The notes: generated by a model not told the origin, from the letters alone. Shown: positions 46,111-57,720, counted from the first letter of the stretch. The stretch: DNA of 64,000 nt from Paguma larvata (GCA_030068075.1 CM057836.1:69167788-69231787); one strand, 5' to 3'. Made by a program: numbers and translations.

Positions 46111-47389
46111 CATCTGTCCCCGCATTAGCTATTTTTAAATATGCTAAATATTTTTAAAATGCTATTACTCAAACCTTACTAGAATTTTTGAAACAAAATA
46201 TCCCATTATACCTCCAGCTTTCCCCTATTAAATGACAAACATATTCAAGTTATTTATTCAACAAATACTTACTGAATGTCTACCTACTATTTGACATTGC
46301 GTTCTTTTATTACATAAAAGCCTTTCTTTTCTCTTACTGGGCAATTCCCTTGATATAAGATCCCTTCTCATATCTTCTTCTCCTTTCCGCACTGCTGGTA
46401 ATAATAATCATCACTTATCATGGTCCTACTTCTCAATCCTGTGGTCTTTTGCATGGTTATCTCACTCACTGCACAAACTATTCTATAAAAGTTGATTACC
46501 TAAAACCTACTAGTTAAATTCCAGAACTAATCCTTAGTCTCATCCCACTGACTCTTTAACATCAGTTGACTCTTGATTATTCTATGCTCAAAATCTCCTT
46601 TCCAGGTTCTAAGTCCAGGAATATTTTCCGTTCATCTCCTCTCTGGTGGTTTGTTAGCAGTCTCATGTACTGCCTTCCTTCCTGCAATGTACCCCAGAAA
46701 TGTGAGCATTTCAGAATGTTCAATCCTTTAGCTTGTTTCTTTTATTTCTTCTTATATAGTTTTTCCCTTGAAAATCCCAGTTACCCCTCAGAAAAGTATT
46801 CACTGTTTATTTTCATTGGGACCTCCCATCAGATTATTGAATCCAGTATTTTAAGTAAGACGTATCTTTCTTACCCCCCAAACCTTGTAATCCTCCTTTA
46901 TTTTCTGATCTTATTTTATTCTTACTCCAACCACCCCTTTTCCCATCAACTTTACTTTTTCTTGTCTAAACCATGGCTCTCCATATCATCCCCTTTCTTC
47001 CATTTTTTAAAAATGCATGTTGTCGGCAAAATTAAATTTCCTGAGATGATATGCTATTCAGTCACTTCCCATGCTAAATATTCAACGTCCAAATGTGATA
47101 TTTCAAGTTTTTGTTGTCCAACGACACTTTACTGTTCTAACTTTATCTCCACTGCTCTTCTGTAGACTTCTTCCACTCCCCTCAATTTCAATTTCTCATT
47201 ATTCTTAAAAGTTACACTTTCCCTCCTCCAACACTATCTAATACTTAGTTTTCTTTTCCCCTCTTATTTTATCCTATTGAAAATCTCTTCATGCTCAGGT
47301 TCAAATAATTCTGCCCTTTTGAAAACTGAAAACTATTCTAAACTACAAATGATGTTCATTCTTCTACAACCAAAATCAGGAATTCACTC
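46111..47389. other. Pyrimidine-rich unassigned DNA with a 199-codon frame
   Basis: 46,560-47,280 is strongly T/C-rich on the plus strand. The longest open frame of the window (46,566-47,165, +) lies here. Its translation is rich in Ser, Phe, Leu and Tyr with no domain. All stop codons need purines, so composition explains its length. An L2-like scrap occurs at about 46,245-46,300. Confidence 0.5.
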
Positions 47390-47698
47390 ACTCCACAAAT
47401 ACTTTTGAGCTCCAACTATTACCAGACACTGTTGTTGCTGGAGATGCAGCTATGACTATGACAAAGTTCCTGTTCTCAGGATTTTATATTTAGTAATGTG
47501 ACGAGGGGGAGACATACAATAAATTAATACTCAAAGGGACATAGACTATAAAAACAGTTAATGTAAGTGCCAGAGAGAAAAGTAGAGCAGAGAAAAGGTA
47601 TGAACAGTGTCATGCTGCTTTTCTAGATAAGGAGGTCAGGAAAAACTTTCTTGAGTTCAAAGTTCGGAGAGAAAAGTTGAGTAAATGAACAAGCTGTC
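47390..47698 (-). mobile_element. L2 LINE 3' end, left part
   Basis: Antisense L2: 'tccaactattaccagacact' near 47,412, 'ctggagatgcagctatgact' near 47,438, 'tagtgccag...'-type order to 47,690. It is interrupted by the LTR that follows and appears to resume at about 48,070. Confidence 0.6.
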
Positions 47699-47945
47699 TG
47701 TGATGGTTAGTTTTTGTGTCTAGGCTAAGGGATGCTCAGATAGCTGGTAAAACATTATTTCTGGGTGTGTCTGTGGGGGTGTTTCTGGAAGAGAATACGT
47801 TTGAATACATAGACTAGTAAAGAAGATTACCCTCATCCATGTGTGTGGGAACCATGCAATCCTTTGAGGGCTGGCATAGAACAAAAGGGTAGAGGAAAGG
47901 TGAATCCACTTTCACTGCTTGGGCTGAGACATCCATCCTCTGCAT
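47699..47945 (+). mobile_element. MLT2-like ERVL LTR, 5' part
   Basis: Begins 'tgtgatggttagtttttgtg' and continues 'gctggtaaaacattatttct', 'ggaagagaatacgtttgaat' and 'gagggctggcatagaacaaa', the order of MLT2 (ERVL) LTRs. The 3' half is missing or too diverged. It sits inside an L2, so it is younger than that L2. Confidence 0.75.
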
Positions 47946-48069
47946 TCAACTATCTGATGGAGGGATCTTTGAGGAAAAGAGCACAGAAACTGCAAATGCT
48001 GAGAATACATGGTGGAAAGGAGCAAAAAGATGGAGACAAGCAAAGCTGGAGTGCAGTGAGTGAGGAGAG

Positions 48070-48300
48070 AGAAGGAGGATGTTGTGTAGGAGAGGTGACT
48101 AGGAGCCAAAACACTGAGGGCCTTGGACACCATGGAAGTGCACCGGAGGATATTGCAGGGTTTTGAGCTGAGAAGTGACACGATCTGATGTAGATTCTGA
48201 GAGGATTATTCTGGCTGCTGTGTATGCTAGATCTCAGGGGCCAAGAGTAGATTGAAATCAATTGAGTTATTACAGTAATCCAGGCAAGAGATAATGGGGC
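48070..48300 (-). mobile_element. L2 LINE, right part
   Basis: 'agtgacacgatctgatgtag', 'ttattctggctgctgtgtat' and 'attacagtaatccaggcaag' are the antisense of the L2 reverse-transcriptase segment. Probably the other side of the L2 split by the MLT2-like LTR. Confidence 0.7.
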
Positions 48301-48399
48301 ACCACCATCACTGTAGAATCAGTGTCTTCCTTAGCACAAACTACCTATTGTAATACAATACTGAACCTTGCTTTGTGGGTATTTGTCTGAAAGGATGTC

Positions 48400-48482
48400 A
48401 TCCCACCCTGAGCAGGGGCTATACTTGTGCACTTTTGTATTTTCCTGGGAGCCTAGCACTGGACTTTACACATAGATAAGAT
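48400..48482 (+). repeat. L2 3' end
   Basis: Sense L2 tail: 'gagcaggggctatacttgtg' followed by 'tgggagcctagcactggact'. Confidence 0.55.
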
Positions 48483-49529
48483 GATCTGTGTTTATCATCT
48501 TCTCTCTGTCTATATTTCACAGTTTCAGAGGTCTTTATTTAGATTCTATCCAGTTTTTCTTTTCTTTTATAGGATATATAATGCCAGTTCCTTCAAACTT
48601 TTCTCCTGGGTCTTAATTTACTATCTTTCAGCTGTCTTTGTGTCCCTTCTCTGAAATGTAGTATAGTTGGCTTCCTTTTAAATTATTAAGTAAAAATCTC
48701 CAGTAATGATGTAAATACTGTTAGGTATGTATATATATATACATATATATGTATATATATATATATATATGCAGAGGATTTTACTGAAATGAATACTCTA
48801 TTAAATTTGTAGACTTCAGGAGCTGAAGACAAAAATGGCTTATAACTCCAATGATAAAGAATTATCTAGTGAAAAGAAGCACTTAACCAAAAATGGGAAA
48901 GTTTATTTTCAAAATATAGTCAAGATTAGGAGATCTTTTATTCTGCTATGGTGGTTTGGAAGTAAAATGAAGTAGCCATAATAAGAGTGGACCATGAATA
49001 CTTTACCTTCATAGCAACTCCATTCTTTTTATGTCTATTTGCAATGCAAAAGCCACAATGGACTTAAGAATAAGGTTAAAATTCATTGTAAGGAAATTAA
49101 TTATAAGGCAGAGTAGTTATGGATTATCTACCTCCTTCTCTACTTGAGACCCACCTTAGAAGTTTCTGGTCTAAAGGGGAGGGCTTTTGAGACAAGAGCA
49201 AAGGTGGCCCATATTAAAAAGAAAGTGTAGGTTGATTTTTGACAGGGAGCCAATGGTGGGCCTGATAATATATTATCTACTATGGATGAGGTACGATACT
49301 TTATTTTAATTTCTTTGAATTTTAATTTCCTTTTTTTAATGAGGAAGGAGGCAATAATATGCCTAAAATATAGAGTTGTAGAGAGGATTAAAGGTGATAG
49401 ATATAAAGTGTTTAGATGAATATCTGTAAAATGCAGGGTACAACAAATATTAACCCCTGTCCCTGCACAGTTTTTCTTGGTTGTCATGGTAATTATTCTT
49501 CATTACCCAAATTAGATCTATTCTTAGCC
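48483..49529. other. No gene; TA microsatellite
   Basis: Unique DNA containing a self-complementary (TA)n-rich tract at 48,726-48,770. The 115-codon minus frame (49,140-49,487) has no motif. Confidence 0.4.
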
Positions 49530-49940
49530 CCAGAAGGCTGACACCAAGGCAACATCATCTGGACTCCCTTGACAACTGGCTTTTCAATGAGTTCAGCCAG
49601 TGGGGGGTTCCAGCAGGAGCTGGGAGAACAGGAGAACAGAGGAGGCAGAGTATTCCTCCCTTTCCAACTTTGGCTTTTATGCTGAGATTCTGGCAGTGGC
49701 TGGGTCCGTCCTTACCTATTGGTTTGCTTAAAGTCTCTCCTCTATGTATCCAGATCTCATTGGGCTCTGGTAACATTCCTTCCCCCCTCTGTTGCTAGTG
49801 ATTGGTGATGCAACACCTCTGGTTGGTCCCCGGAACCCTCTACACATGCCTGAAAATAGTCCCTTTGATAAATTCTTTCCCTTGAACCATCAGAGCACAG
49901 TTTTGTTTCTTGTTGTGGACCTGGACTGAAACACCTTTCA
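49530..49940 (+). repeat. Unassigned ancient interspersed repeat
   Basis: The sequence pattern 'gttccagcaggagctgggag', 'ttctggcagtggctgggtcc', then 'gaaaatagtccctttgataa' near 49,852 resembles a widespread mammalian repeat with an LTR-like end. I cannot name the family with confidence. Confidence 0.4.
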
Positions 49941-50009
49941 AATCCTTCCTTTCAGCAAAAGCATATTCCATTAAATTTAGGAAAGATCTAAGATCCCTGG
50001 GGCAAGATT

Positions 50010-50640
50010 TACATTAATTCAGCAAACATTTGCTACTGTCCAGACAACAGGGATAGTAAATTATCAAGGCACAGTCCCTACTTTCAAAGAGTCTGCAGTC
50101 TACTGGGTGGGAGAGTTGGGGGAGACAAAGGCAATATTTACAAAGGTAAATATTCAAGTGCCAAGAGCATAAGCATGTCTAAACACCAAGGTAAAAATAT
50201 AGAAAATTGTGGGAAAATGAAGCTGAGAATAAACAATCCCACAAAGAGATTACAGTGGTTTTAAAGATGAATAGAAATCCATCAGATAAGGTGAGGAACA
50301 TTTTTCCAGGCCAAGAAGACAAACAGTATGTACAAAGACTTAGGCTTATAAAATTATCTGGTATGCTTGAGGGATGTTTTAGAATAATGGATTATTTGGA
50401 ATAATTAGGATATGAGCCAGAAGAGTGGACTTGAAGTATGGTAATGGTAAACATTACTGAAGCAACAGGAGATGAGGATGGAGAGGTAGTCAGGAAACTA
50501 GATCATGGAGGTTTTATATGAAACTCCAGGAAGTTAATATTTATCCTAGTAGATATATTTCTAACTCCTGACTCCTTTTAAGTAATAGAGTTATTTGATT
50601 CAATTTGTAGTATTAGAACAGTGGAAGGGATATGGATGGT
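50010..50640 (-). mobile_element. L2 LINE, decayed
   Basis: Antisense L2 order: 'attcagcaaacatttgctac', 'tctgcagtctactgggtggg', 'tatttatcctagtag' near 50,539. The class I LTR inserted at its right end. Confidence 0.55.
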
Positions 50641-50645
50641 GGAGG

Positions 50646-51048
50646 TGATGGAGCTCCTGAGCAAACAGCTAAGACACAATTCTTGAGATATCTTTGGTGC
50701 AAAAAGATGATTTTATTAAAGCACGGGAAGAGGACACGTGGGCAGAAGGAGCTGGTATTGTGAGGAGTAAATGATTATATATTTTTAAGTTAGTGAGGGT
50801 TAAGGATAGCATAAGTCTCTAAGGAATTTGAAAGCAAGACTTTCAGGACTTTGAGGGGCTAGCTGCTGTTAAGATAAGGTTAATTTTGGATTTAACAAAA
50901 CAAAAAAACATTAAGGATATAAGGCAGCTATGAGTCGCTTGAGGAAGGTCACATTCTGCATGTTTCAGGTGTCTGTCAGTAAGTAGGCTGCAAGCTGTAA
51001 GAAGATTTAATTTAGGCTACATTTCTCTAGCCTATGTTTTCCTCATCA
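50646..51048 (-). mobile_element. Class I ERV solo LTR (403 bp), antisense
   Basis: On the minus strand it starts 'tgatgaggaaaacatagg' and ends 'caggagctccatca'. GAGG at 50,642-50,645 and 51,049-51,052 gives a 4-bp target duplication. An AATAAA signal (plus 50,712-50,717) lies about 65 bp from the 3' end, as expected for R-U5. No internal region is present. It differs from the two LTRs at 35-37 kb, so it is a third family. Confidence 0.65.
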
Positions 51049-51052
51049 GAGG

Positions 51053-51406
51053 GAGCAAGACTGGTGATTGGAAGCCAAGGTAGACTTGCTCTAGTCCAGA
51101 AACGAGGAGAGGAGAGACTAGAGAGTGCAGTGGTGATAGGGAAAATATAGAAAAGCAGACTTATTCTGGAAATGTTTATAAATTGTATGGATAGAATTTA
51201 GTGACAATTATATGAAAGTGGGCAAAGACACTTAGAGTGGCACTGAATTTCAGATTTTTGGTGGGTGTTGGTACCACTGGCTATTAGATTTGGTTGGTGA
51301 GGAGACTTAATATGTTATATTTGAATATACTGAGATGAAATATTTGTGTCGGGGCAGATCTAGCTTTGTGGGAACTGAAGCTAATATAATTTTGGAAACC
51401 TCCTTG
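51053..51406. other. No gene recognised
   Basis: Unique purine-rich DNA between the LTR and the next SINE. Confidence 0.4.
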
Positions 51407-51420
51407 AGAAAAACAATGCA

Positions 51421-51632
51421 GGGGTGCCTGGCTAAGCTGGTGAGCATCAGACTTCGGCTCCAGTCATGATCTTACAGTTCATGGCTTCAAGCCCTGCATT
51501 GGGCTCACTGTTGTCTGTGCAAAGCCTGCTTTGGATCTCTGTTCACCTCTCCCTCTGCCCCTCCCCTGCTCATGTGTATGCGCGTTCTCTCTTTTTCTCT
51601 CTTTCTCAACAATAAATAAACAACAACAAGAA
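51421..51632 (+). mobile_element. Feliform CAN SINE, diverged
   Basis: Sense copy, head 'ggggtgcctggctaagctgg', with a shortened middle segment. Target duplication 'agaaaaacaatgca' (51,407-51,420 and 51,633-51,646), perfect over 14 bp. Confidence 0.94.
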
Positions 51633-51991
51633 AGAAAAACAATGCAAAAGGTAAATACTTATTCTACTGATGTGTTAGCTTTAGTCCTTGGGAAAACAGG
51701 TATACTATGTATGATGAGAAATGAGAATATAACAGATGTGGTCATTGAGAGTAAGTTTTACATGGAATCGACCCAAACTGAAGTACAATCAAAAAATTAT
51801 ACAAACAAACAAAAATGACCTGGAATCTTCAAAATGTTACTATCATGAAATACAAAGACTCAGAAACTGTTCTAAATTAGGGGAAGTAAAAGGACATGAT
51901 ATTGAATGCAACACATAGTCTTGGATTTTCTTTTAGTAGGAAGGATATTATTGCATCTGAAAGAGAATGGCCCTTATATTAATAAAATAAA

Positions 51992-51992
<1 letters not shown>

Positions 51993-52083
<91 letters not shown>
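51993..52083. repeat. (CA)21(TA)24 compound microsatellite
   Basis: Uninterrupted CA run (51,993-52,034) joined to an uninterrupted TA run (to 52,083). Open frames across it on both strands (Thr-His and Tyr-Ile repeats) are artefacts. Such tracts can form Z-DNA and cruciforms and are usually variable. Confidence 0.97.
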
Positions 52084-52087
<4 letters not shown>

Positions 52088-52269
52088 CTCATGTCTAAAA
52101 CTTACCTCAAATATTTCAGGAAAAATGGAGAGGAAAAAAAGGACGAAACAAATGTAATAAAATGTTAACATTCGGGTATTTTTGTGAAGGATACTCGGGA
52201 ACCCACTTTATTATTTGTGCAGCTTTTCCATAAATCTGGAATTATGTCAAAATGAAAACATTGGACTTT

Positions 52270-52468
52270 TAAATTTTTATTTATTTATTTGGGAGATAAG
52301 AAATGCACAAGTGGTGGGGGAGGGTCAGAAAGAGAGAGAGAAAGAATCCCATGCAGGCTCCATGCTCAGCACAGAGCCCCACATGGGGGTCGATTTCATG
52401 ACCCTAGAATCTGACCTGAGCCGAACTAATGAGTCAGATGCTTAACAAACAGAGCCACCCAGTTGCCC
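52270..52468 (-). mobile_element. Feliform CAN SINE, shortened body
   Basis: Antisense copy lacking part of the middle segment ('catgctcagcacagagcccc'). Weak duplication 'aaaacattgg' on the left and 'aaaacatgg' on the right. Confidence 0.9.
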
Positions 52469-52489
52469 AAAAACATGGTTTTTAAAGAG

Positions 52490-52670
52490 ATAAAGGTTTT
52501 GAAGGCAGAACATTTTTATTTTAATCCAAGTTCTGCCACTTTGTAGCTTTATGCTTTGGTGCTAATTGACTTCTTTATGTCTTATTTGCTTTAGCTCAAA
52601 GTTAGAAGTAAGAAATTATTGTGAGGATACTAAAATGAAAAGGTGAAAAATTTGTTAGTTGGTTATCCAC
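52490..52670 (+). repeat. MIR
   Basis: 'ccaagttctgccactttgta', 'tttgctttagctcaaagtta' and 'attattgtgaggatactaaa' match the MIR core in sense. Confidence 0.7.
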
Positions 52671-53334
52671 GTTCCTAGACAAAGTTTCCAATAAATTACC
52701 CTATTTTTATTAATGAACATTGATCTCTGTTTCAGACATTTTCAAGGGAAACAATGTCTTCAGAGTATAACCTAATTTCAGAATATCTGTTAGGATAAAG
52801 AAATGGAAATGGTTGAGGTCATGGAAGATGAAATGGGTGGTGTGTGTCCAGTAGAAATATTGAAGTAGGACACGCAGTCAATGAAAGGTTAGGTTTGGGA
52901 GGGAAGAGGACACCTGAAGACAGAGAAAAAAATAGATGATGGGTAAGAGGTTGAGTAAAGCCTGATGATTCTAGGCTTCCGTATCTGGGCTTTAGATTTC
53001 CACCATTGTTGTAAAATTGTATGGGGTCACAGTAGGCAGAAGATCCAGATAATTTTTTAGTGGGCTTTGAAAAGAGGCTAATCTTTTATATTAGAATCTC
53101 TAATTTGCAAGATTAATCTCTATGTGTCCTTCCCCAGATATCCAACAGTTGTGTGTCAGGAAGTCAGAGTAGCAGTGTGTTGAGCAAACTATATGTAGGG
53201 ACAGAACATAGAAAGGAACATTGCTTCATTGCTTATCAAGAAGCCCAATTTGTTGGGTAAAATTTGCTTTGCTCCATTGTTATTAATTTTTTTAATCTAT
53301 ATTTGCTTTTCTAAAAAGAACCTATTGAATATTT
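52671..53334. other. No gene recognised
   Basis: Unique DNA, no repeat named. Confidence 0.4.
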
Positions 53335-53612
53335 TATTAATGTGTTCAATCTGCGGTAACAAACTGCTATAAACTGGGTTGCTGATAAACAACAAAAATT
53401 TATTTCTCACAGTTGTGGATGCTTCACTTGGTGCAAAATATCGGGAGCTTTCTTGGGTCTCTTTTACAAGGGTACTAATCAAAATCATGAGAGCTGTATT
53501 TCAGGATCTAATCACCTTCAAAGTCTGTACCTTTTAATGCCATCACCCTGAGGGTTAGGTTTCAACATATGAATTTTGGAGGGGATACAAACATTTGGAT
53601 CATACCAAATAT
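53335..53612 (-). mobile_element. MaLR (MLT1-type) LTR, antisense
   Basis: 'taacaaactgctataaactg', 'atttatttctcacagttgtg' and 'taggtttcaacatatgaatt' are the antisense of MLT1-type LTR ends in the right order. The middle is shortened. Confidence 0.7.
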
Positions 53613-53629
53613 TAAGATCATATTCCATT

Positions 53630-53728
53630 CTCCTTTATAATTCTAGAATCTTTCATATTGCCTTCTAGGCATTCAGTAAAGTTATGGTATTGATTATCAA
53701 GAAAAACTTATTGAATGAATGATTGACT
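53630..53728 (+). repeat. L2 3' tail
   Basis: 'ctaggcattcagtaaagtta' and 'cttattgaatgaatgattga' resemble the L2 terminal sequence. Confidence 0.45.
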
Positions 53729-54964
53729 AAGTGAAGACACAAGAAGTAGTTTTATTATGAATAGATTTTATTTTTAGAGTTATTTCTTATTGCATTTTAC
53801 CTTTAAGGGTATATTTATGAACTTAATTGTTCCAAGGTTTGTTTTGCAATCTTTGAATGTAGAGAAGAAATAATAGGTTCGTTTTGATTTTATAAGCATG
53901 TAATATAAACCAAGTCTGCAGAAAGCTACTATAGTTTTCTTTTTATTTTAGGAGCATAGGTTCTGTGTTAAGGAGTACAGGGTGATAGTGTTATTACTGG
54001 GTTTAGGACATAAAAAAAGACATTAAGATCCATCTTCATAATGCTCATTCTTTACCCTCTTCTGACTGACTTTAAAATTAATTTTAATTAATTAATCAAG
54101 AATGATTCTATCTATTAAAAATGCTAGAGGTATAAATAAATGGAATTAAAATGGCTCCTACCTAGAAATTGTGCTTACAGATCTGCAGGATATTGACTCA
54201 GTAGTATTACACGACCTCACTCTGTAAGTGCAGTTTTTTAGAATAATGATATGGAGTGTGTACCTAGTGTTCTAATTAAAACCCATGGTCATTCATCTAC
54301 CTAATTGCAACAATGCCCTCCAGGATACTTCCACTCGAAATGCACCATTCTTCTTTCACCTGAGCAAGTGACTTTAAAACCACCTGGCTTCTCTCCAAGA
54401 CCTGAAGTGAAAAATTTACTGACTGTGATATCGCACTAGAAACAGCATTACAGAAAGAAAAATTGAAGAGGACAGGCAAAGAAGTGAGATTTTCTATCAG
54501 GTTTCTGGAGGTATAGCTTATAAGGTTTCAGCATTAGCTGTCATAATATCTAATTTTCTCCACAAATTAATAGAAGTCATCTGTTATTAAGTAAAAAGTT
54601 TCTAAAATACACTAAAGCCCCTAAGCTCCAAAGCTAAAACAAAGATGAAACTTTAAAGAGGCAGACACAGTAATTGGGTGTGCTTTGTTATAGATTTCAA
54701 CACTGAAGTCTGGGAAACTAAATCCAGGAGCAGTCTGGTCCAGTACCCAAGTAACCCAAAGATGAATTTACCCCATACCAAAAATATCCAATGCTAGAGT
54801 GAAATTCCCTGTACAACATCCTCTGGATAATAAGTATGTAAATGCTATTTTCTGTTAGCATATATTGTGTTGTTAGTTTGATTTATATCACATATTGGGG
54901 TATGTTGAATAAACACAGACAGAAAGGACTTTTTGACATGAGCAGTAGGATATCATCATTATTA
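53729..54964. other. No gene recognised
   Basis: AT-rich unique DNA. A 60-codon minus frame at 54,297-54,479 has no motif. Confidence 0.4.
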
Positions 54965-55184
54965 TCAGAATCAAGAAAGCTGCTGTTTATTTAGTTATTA
55001 ACTATATACCAGGAACTACCTAAGTGATTTATACATATTGACTCATTTGATTCTCAAAATCACCATGTAGCATAAGTGTTATTTTTATCCCAATTTGATC
55101 ACGTAAAACTGAGGTACAGAGAGGTAAATCAACCTGATCAATGTCATGCATTCAAGGAGTGATAGAGCCGTTTAAATACAAGCT
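54965..55184 (-). repeat. MIR, split by an L1
   Basis: Antisense MIR: 'aactatataccaggaactac', 'catttgattctcaaaatcac', 'aaactgaggtacagagaggt', 'gagtgatagagccg'. The next MIR bases continue at about 56,801-56,818 ('tctagctccacagtg') after the L1 insertion. Confidence 0.8.
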
Positions 55185-56314
55185 AGAACAAACAATCCTA
55201 AAATTTGTATGGAACCACAAAAGACCCTGAATAGGCAAAGCAATCTTGAAAAAGAAAAGCAAAGCTGGAGGCATCACAATTCTGGGCATCAAGCTGTTAT
55301 TACAAAGCTGTAATCATCAAAGATAGTATGGTACTGGCATGAAACACAGACACATAGATCAATGAAACATAATAGAAAACTCAGAAATGGACCCACAACT
55401 GTATGGTCAACTAATCTTCAAAAGGTAGGAAAGAATATCCAAGAGAAAAAATACAGTCTCTTCAACAAATGGTGCTGGGAAAACTGGACAGCAACATGCA
55501 GAAAAATGAACCTGGACCACTTTCTTATATGGTACACAAAAATAAATTCAAAATGGATTAAAGTGAGATAGGAAACAATCAAAATCCTACAGGAAAAAAC
55601 ATGCAGCATCCACTTTGACTTCAGCTGCAACAACTTCTTACTAGATGCATCACCAGAAGCAATGGAAACAAAAGCAAAAATGAACTACTGGGACTTCAAC
55701 GAGATAAAAAGCTTCTGCATAGTGAAGGAAACAATCAACAAAACTGAAAGGCCACCTATGTAATGGGAGAAGATTGCAAATGATATATCTGATAACGGGT
55801 TAGTATCCAAAATCTATAAAGAACTTATCAAACTCAACACCCAAAAAGCAAACAATCCTGTTAAGAAATGGGTGGAAGACATGTATTCACGACATTTTTC
55901 CAAAGAAGATCCAGACGGCTAATAGACACATAAAAACTGTTGAACTTCACTCATTGGAGAATTACAAATCAAAACCATGATGAGATACTACCTCATACCT
56001 GTCAGAATGGCTAAAACTGATAACTCAGGAAACATCAGATGTTGGAAAGGATTAAAAGAAAGGGGAACCCTCTTACAATGTTGGTGGGAATGCAAACTGG
56101 CGAAGCCACTGTGAAAAACAATATGGAAGTTCCTTAAAAAGTTAAGACTAGAACTACCCTACAATCAAGCAATTGCACTACTAGATATTTACCCAAAGGA
56201 TAAAAAATATAGATTTGAAGGGGTACAGGCACTGTGATGTTTATACCAGTATTATCAATAATAGCCAAACTATGGAGTGAGGCCAAATGTCTATTGACTG
56301 ATGAATGGATAAAG

Positions 56315-56355
<41 letters not shown>

Positions 56356-56789
56356 GGAATATTACTCAGTCATCAGGTCATCCAAAATAATGAAATCTTG
56401 CCATTGCAATGACATGGATGGAACTAGAGTGTATTATGCTAAGTGAAATAAGTCAGAGAAAGACAAATACAATATGATTTCACTCACATGTGGAACTTAG
56501 AAAATGAAACAGATGAACATATGGGAAGGGGGAAAAAAAAGGAGGGAAAGAGGAAAACAAACCATAAGAGATTCTTAAATATAGAGAACAAAATTGAGGG
56601 TTGATAGAGAGAGGGAGGTAGGGGATGGGCTAAATGGGTGATGAGTATTAAGGAGGGCACTTGTTACATTGAACACTGGATATTATATGTAAATGAAAAA
56701 TCATTAAATTCTACTCCTGAAACTAATATTACACTCTATTTTAACTAATTAGAATTTAAATTAAAAACTGGAAGAAGAAAAATAAAAAT
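55185..56789 (+). mobile_element. 5'-truncated L1 inserted in a MIR
   Basis: Sense L1: ORF2 C-terminal third, then a carnivore L1 3' UTR ('ccataagagattcttaaata', 'ggatgggctaaatgggtgat'). Likely target duplication: 'aaatacaagct' (55,174-55,184) and 'aaacacaagct' (56,790-56,800), 11 bp with one mismatch. ORF2 is broken by stops and shifts. A (TG)n has expanded inside it. Older than the 16.3-kb and 14.8-kb L1 copies. Confidence 0.85.
56316..56352 (+). repeat. (TG)n microsatellite inside L1 ORF2
   Basis: About 18 TG units where L1 normally has a short mixed TG/TA stretch just before the 'atggaatattactcag' segment. Confidence 0.95.
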
Positions 56790-56840
56790 AAACACAAGCT
56801 TCTAGCTCCACAGTGTAATTTTTTTTATTTTTTATTTATT

Positions 56841-56980
56841 GGGGCACCAGTGGCTTAGTTGGTTAAGTGTCCAACTTTGGCTCAGGTCAAGATCTCACAG
56901 TTCATGTTCTTTGGGTTCTCTGCTGACAGCTCAGAGCTTGGAGCATGCTTTGGATTCCCTAAAATAAATAAACATTAAAA
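56841..56980 (+). mobile_element. Feliform CAN SINE, internally deleted
   Basis: Sense copy starting 'ggggcaccagtggcttag'. Most of the B-box region and the CT-rich part are missing (about 140 bp in place of 200 or more). Confidence 0.85.
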
Positions 56981-56986
56981 GCATTT

Positions 56987-57174
56987 TAAGTTTTTATGTA
57001 TTTATTTATTTTGAGAGAGAGTGTGTAGGGGAGGGGCAGAGAGAGAGGGAGAGAGAGAGAATCCCAAGCAGGCTCAGTGCAGAGCCCTAGACAGGGCTTG
57101 AACTCAGGAACTGTGAGATCATGACCTGAGCTGAAATCAAAAGTTGGACACTTAACTGACTGAGCCACCGAGGT
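56987..57174 (-). mobile_element. Feliform CAN SINE, tail-to-tail with previous
   Basis: Antisense copy ending 'gactgagccaccgaggt', only a few bases from the A-rich tail of the preceding sense copy. Confidence 0.92.
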
Positions 57175-57359
57175 CTAAATTAAAAAAAAAAAATAGACTA
57201 TAGGCCATTTAAATATTTGAGTTGATCCATTTGGCAATGAGCTCTCTAGTCACACTTTCGTTTTTATCTCTCATAGTATTTATAAGACATTTGGAATAAA
57301 TACATGATATATTTTATTAGGCAATGATGTTATTAATGTGTCTCAAATTAAGCAGTAGT

Positions 57360-57720
57360 TGTTAAAAACTGGAACGACCCCCATACTTATACAATTGCAA
57401 CTCTGGAATGTTTTATGACTTTCACAACACTTACTTGCTCAAAACCTTGCCTCACATCAATCAATCCAAAGACTCCACACCATTTCCGATATTCCCTCCT
57501 CACATCTTCGTTCTAATGACCTCTGAGTTTACCTTATAAGGAGCAAAAACTATGCATTTACTTCTTCTACTGAGATTCCATTTCAGAATTGTACTTTTGG
57601 TATTTTTCCTTGCTAATAAAAGGTAATAACACTCACTTTGGTTATATCATAACAGGCCTCATTATTTAAGGAGGGACCTCTCCACACTTTGAAGATTCAA
57701 CAAGATTCACCTGAGGCCCC
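57360..57720 (+). repeat. LTR-like repeat, copy 1
   Basis: Shares ordered blocks with 60,780-61,175: 'caatccaaagact', 'ttatatcat.acag' and 'ttaaggagggacctctcc' against 'ttaaggaccaggctcccc'. Carries a 'ctaataaaag' signal at about 57,614. LTR-like; family not named. Confidence 0.45.

Noticed and set aside
46566..47165. 199-codon open frame, the longest in the window
   Set aside because: The plus strand is pyrimidine-rich, which removes stop codons. The translation is low-complexity Ser/Phe/Leu/Tyr with no domain, and no plausible exon or promoter context is visible.
51906..52171. Frames with Thr-His and Tyr-Ile/Cys-Val repeats
   Set aside because: They translate the CA/TA microsatellite.
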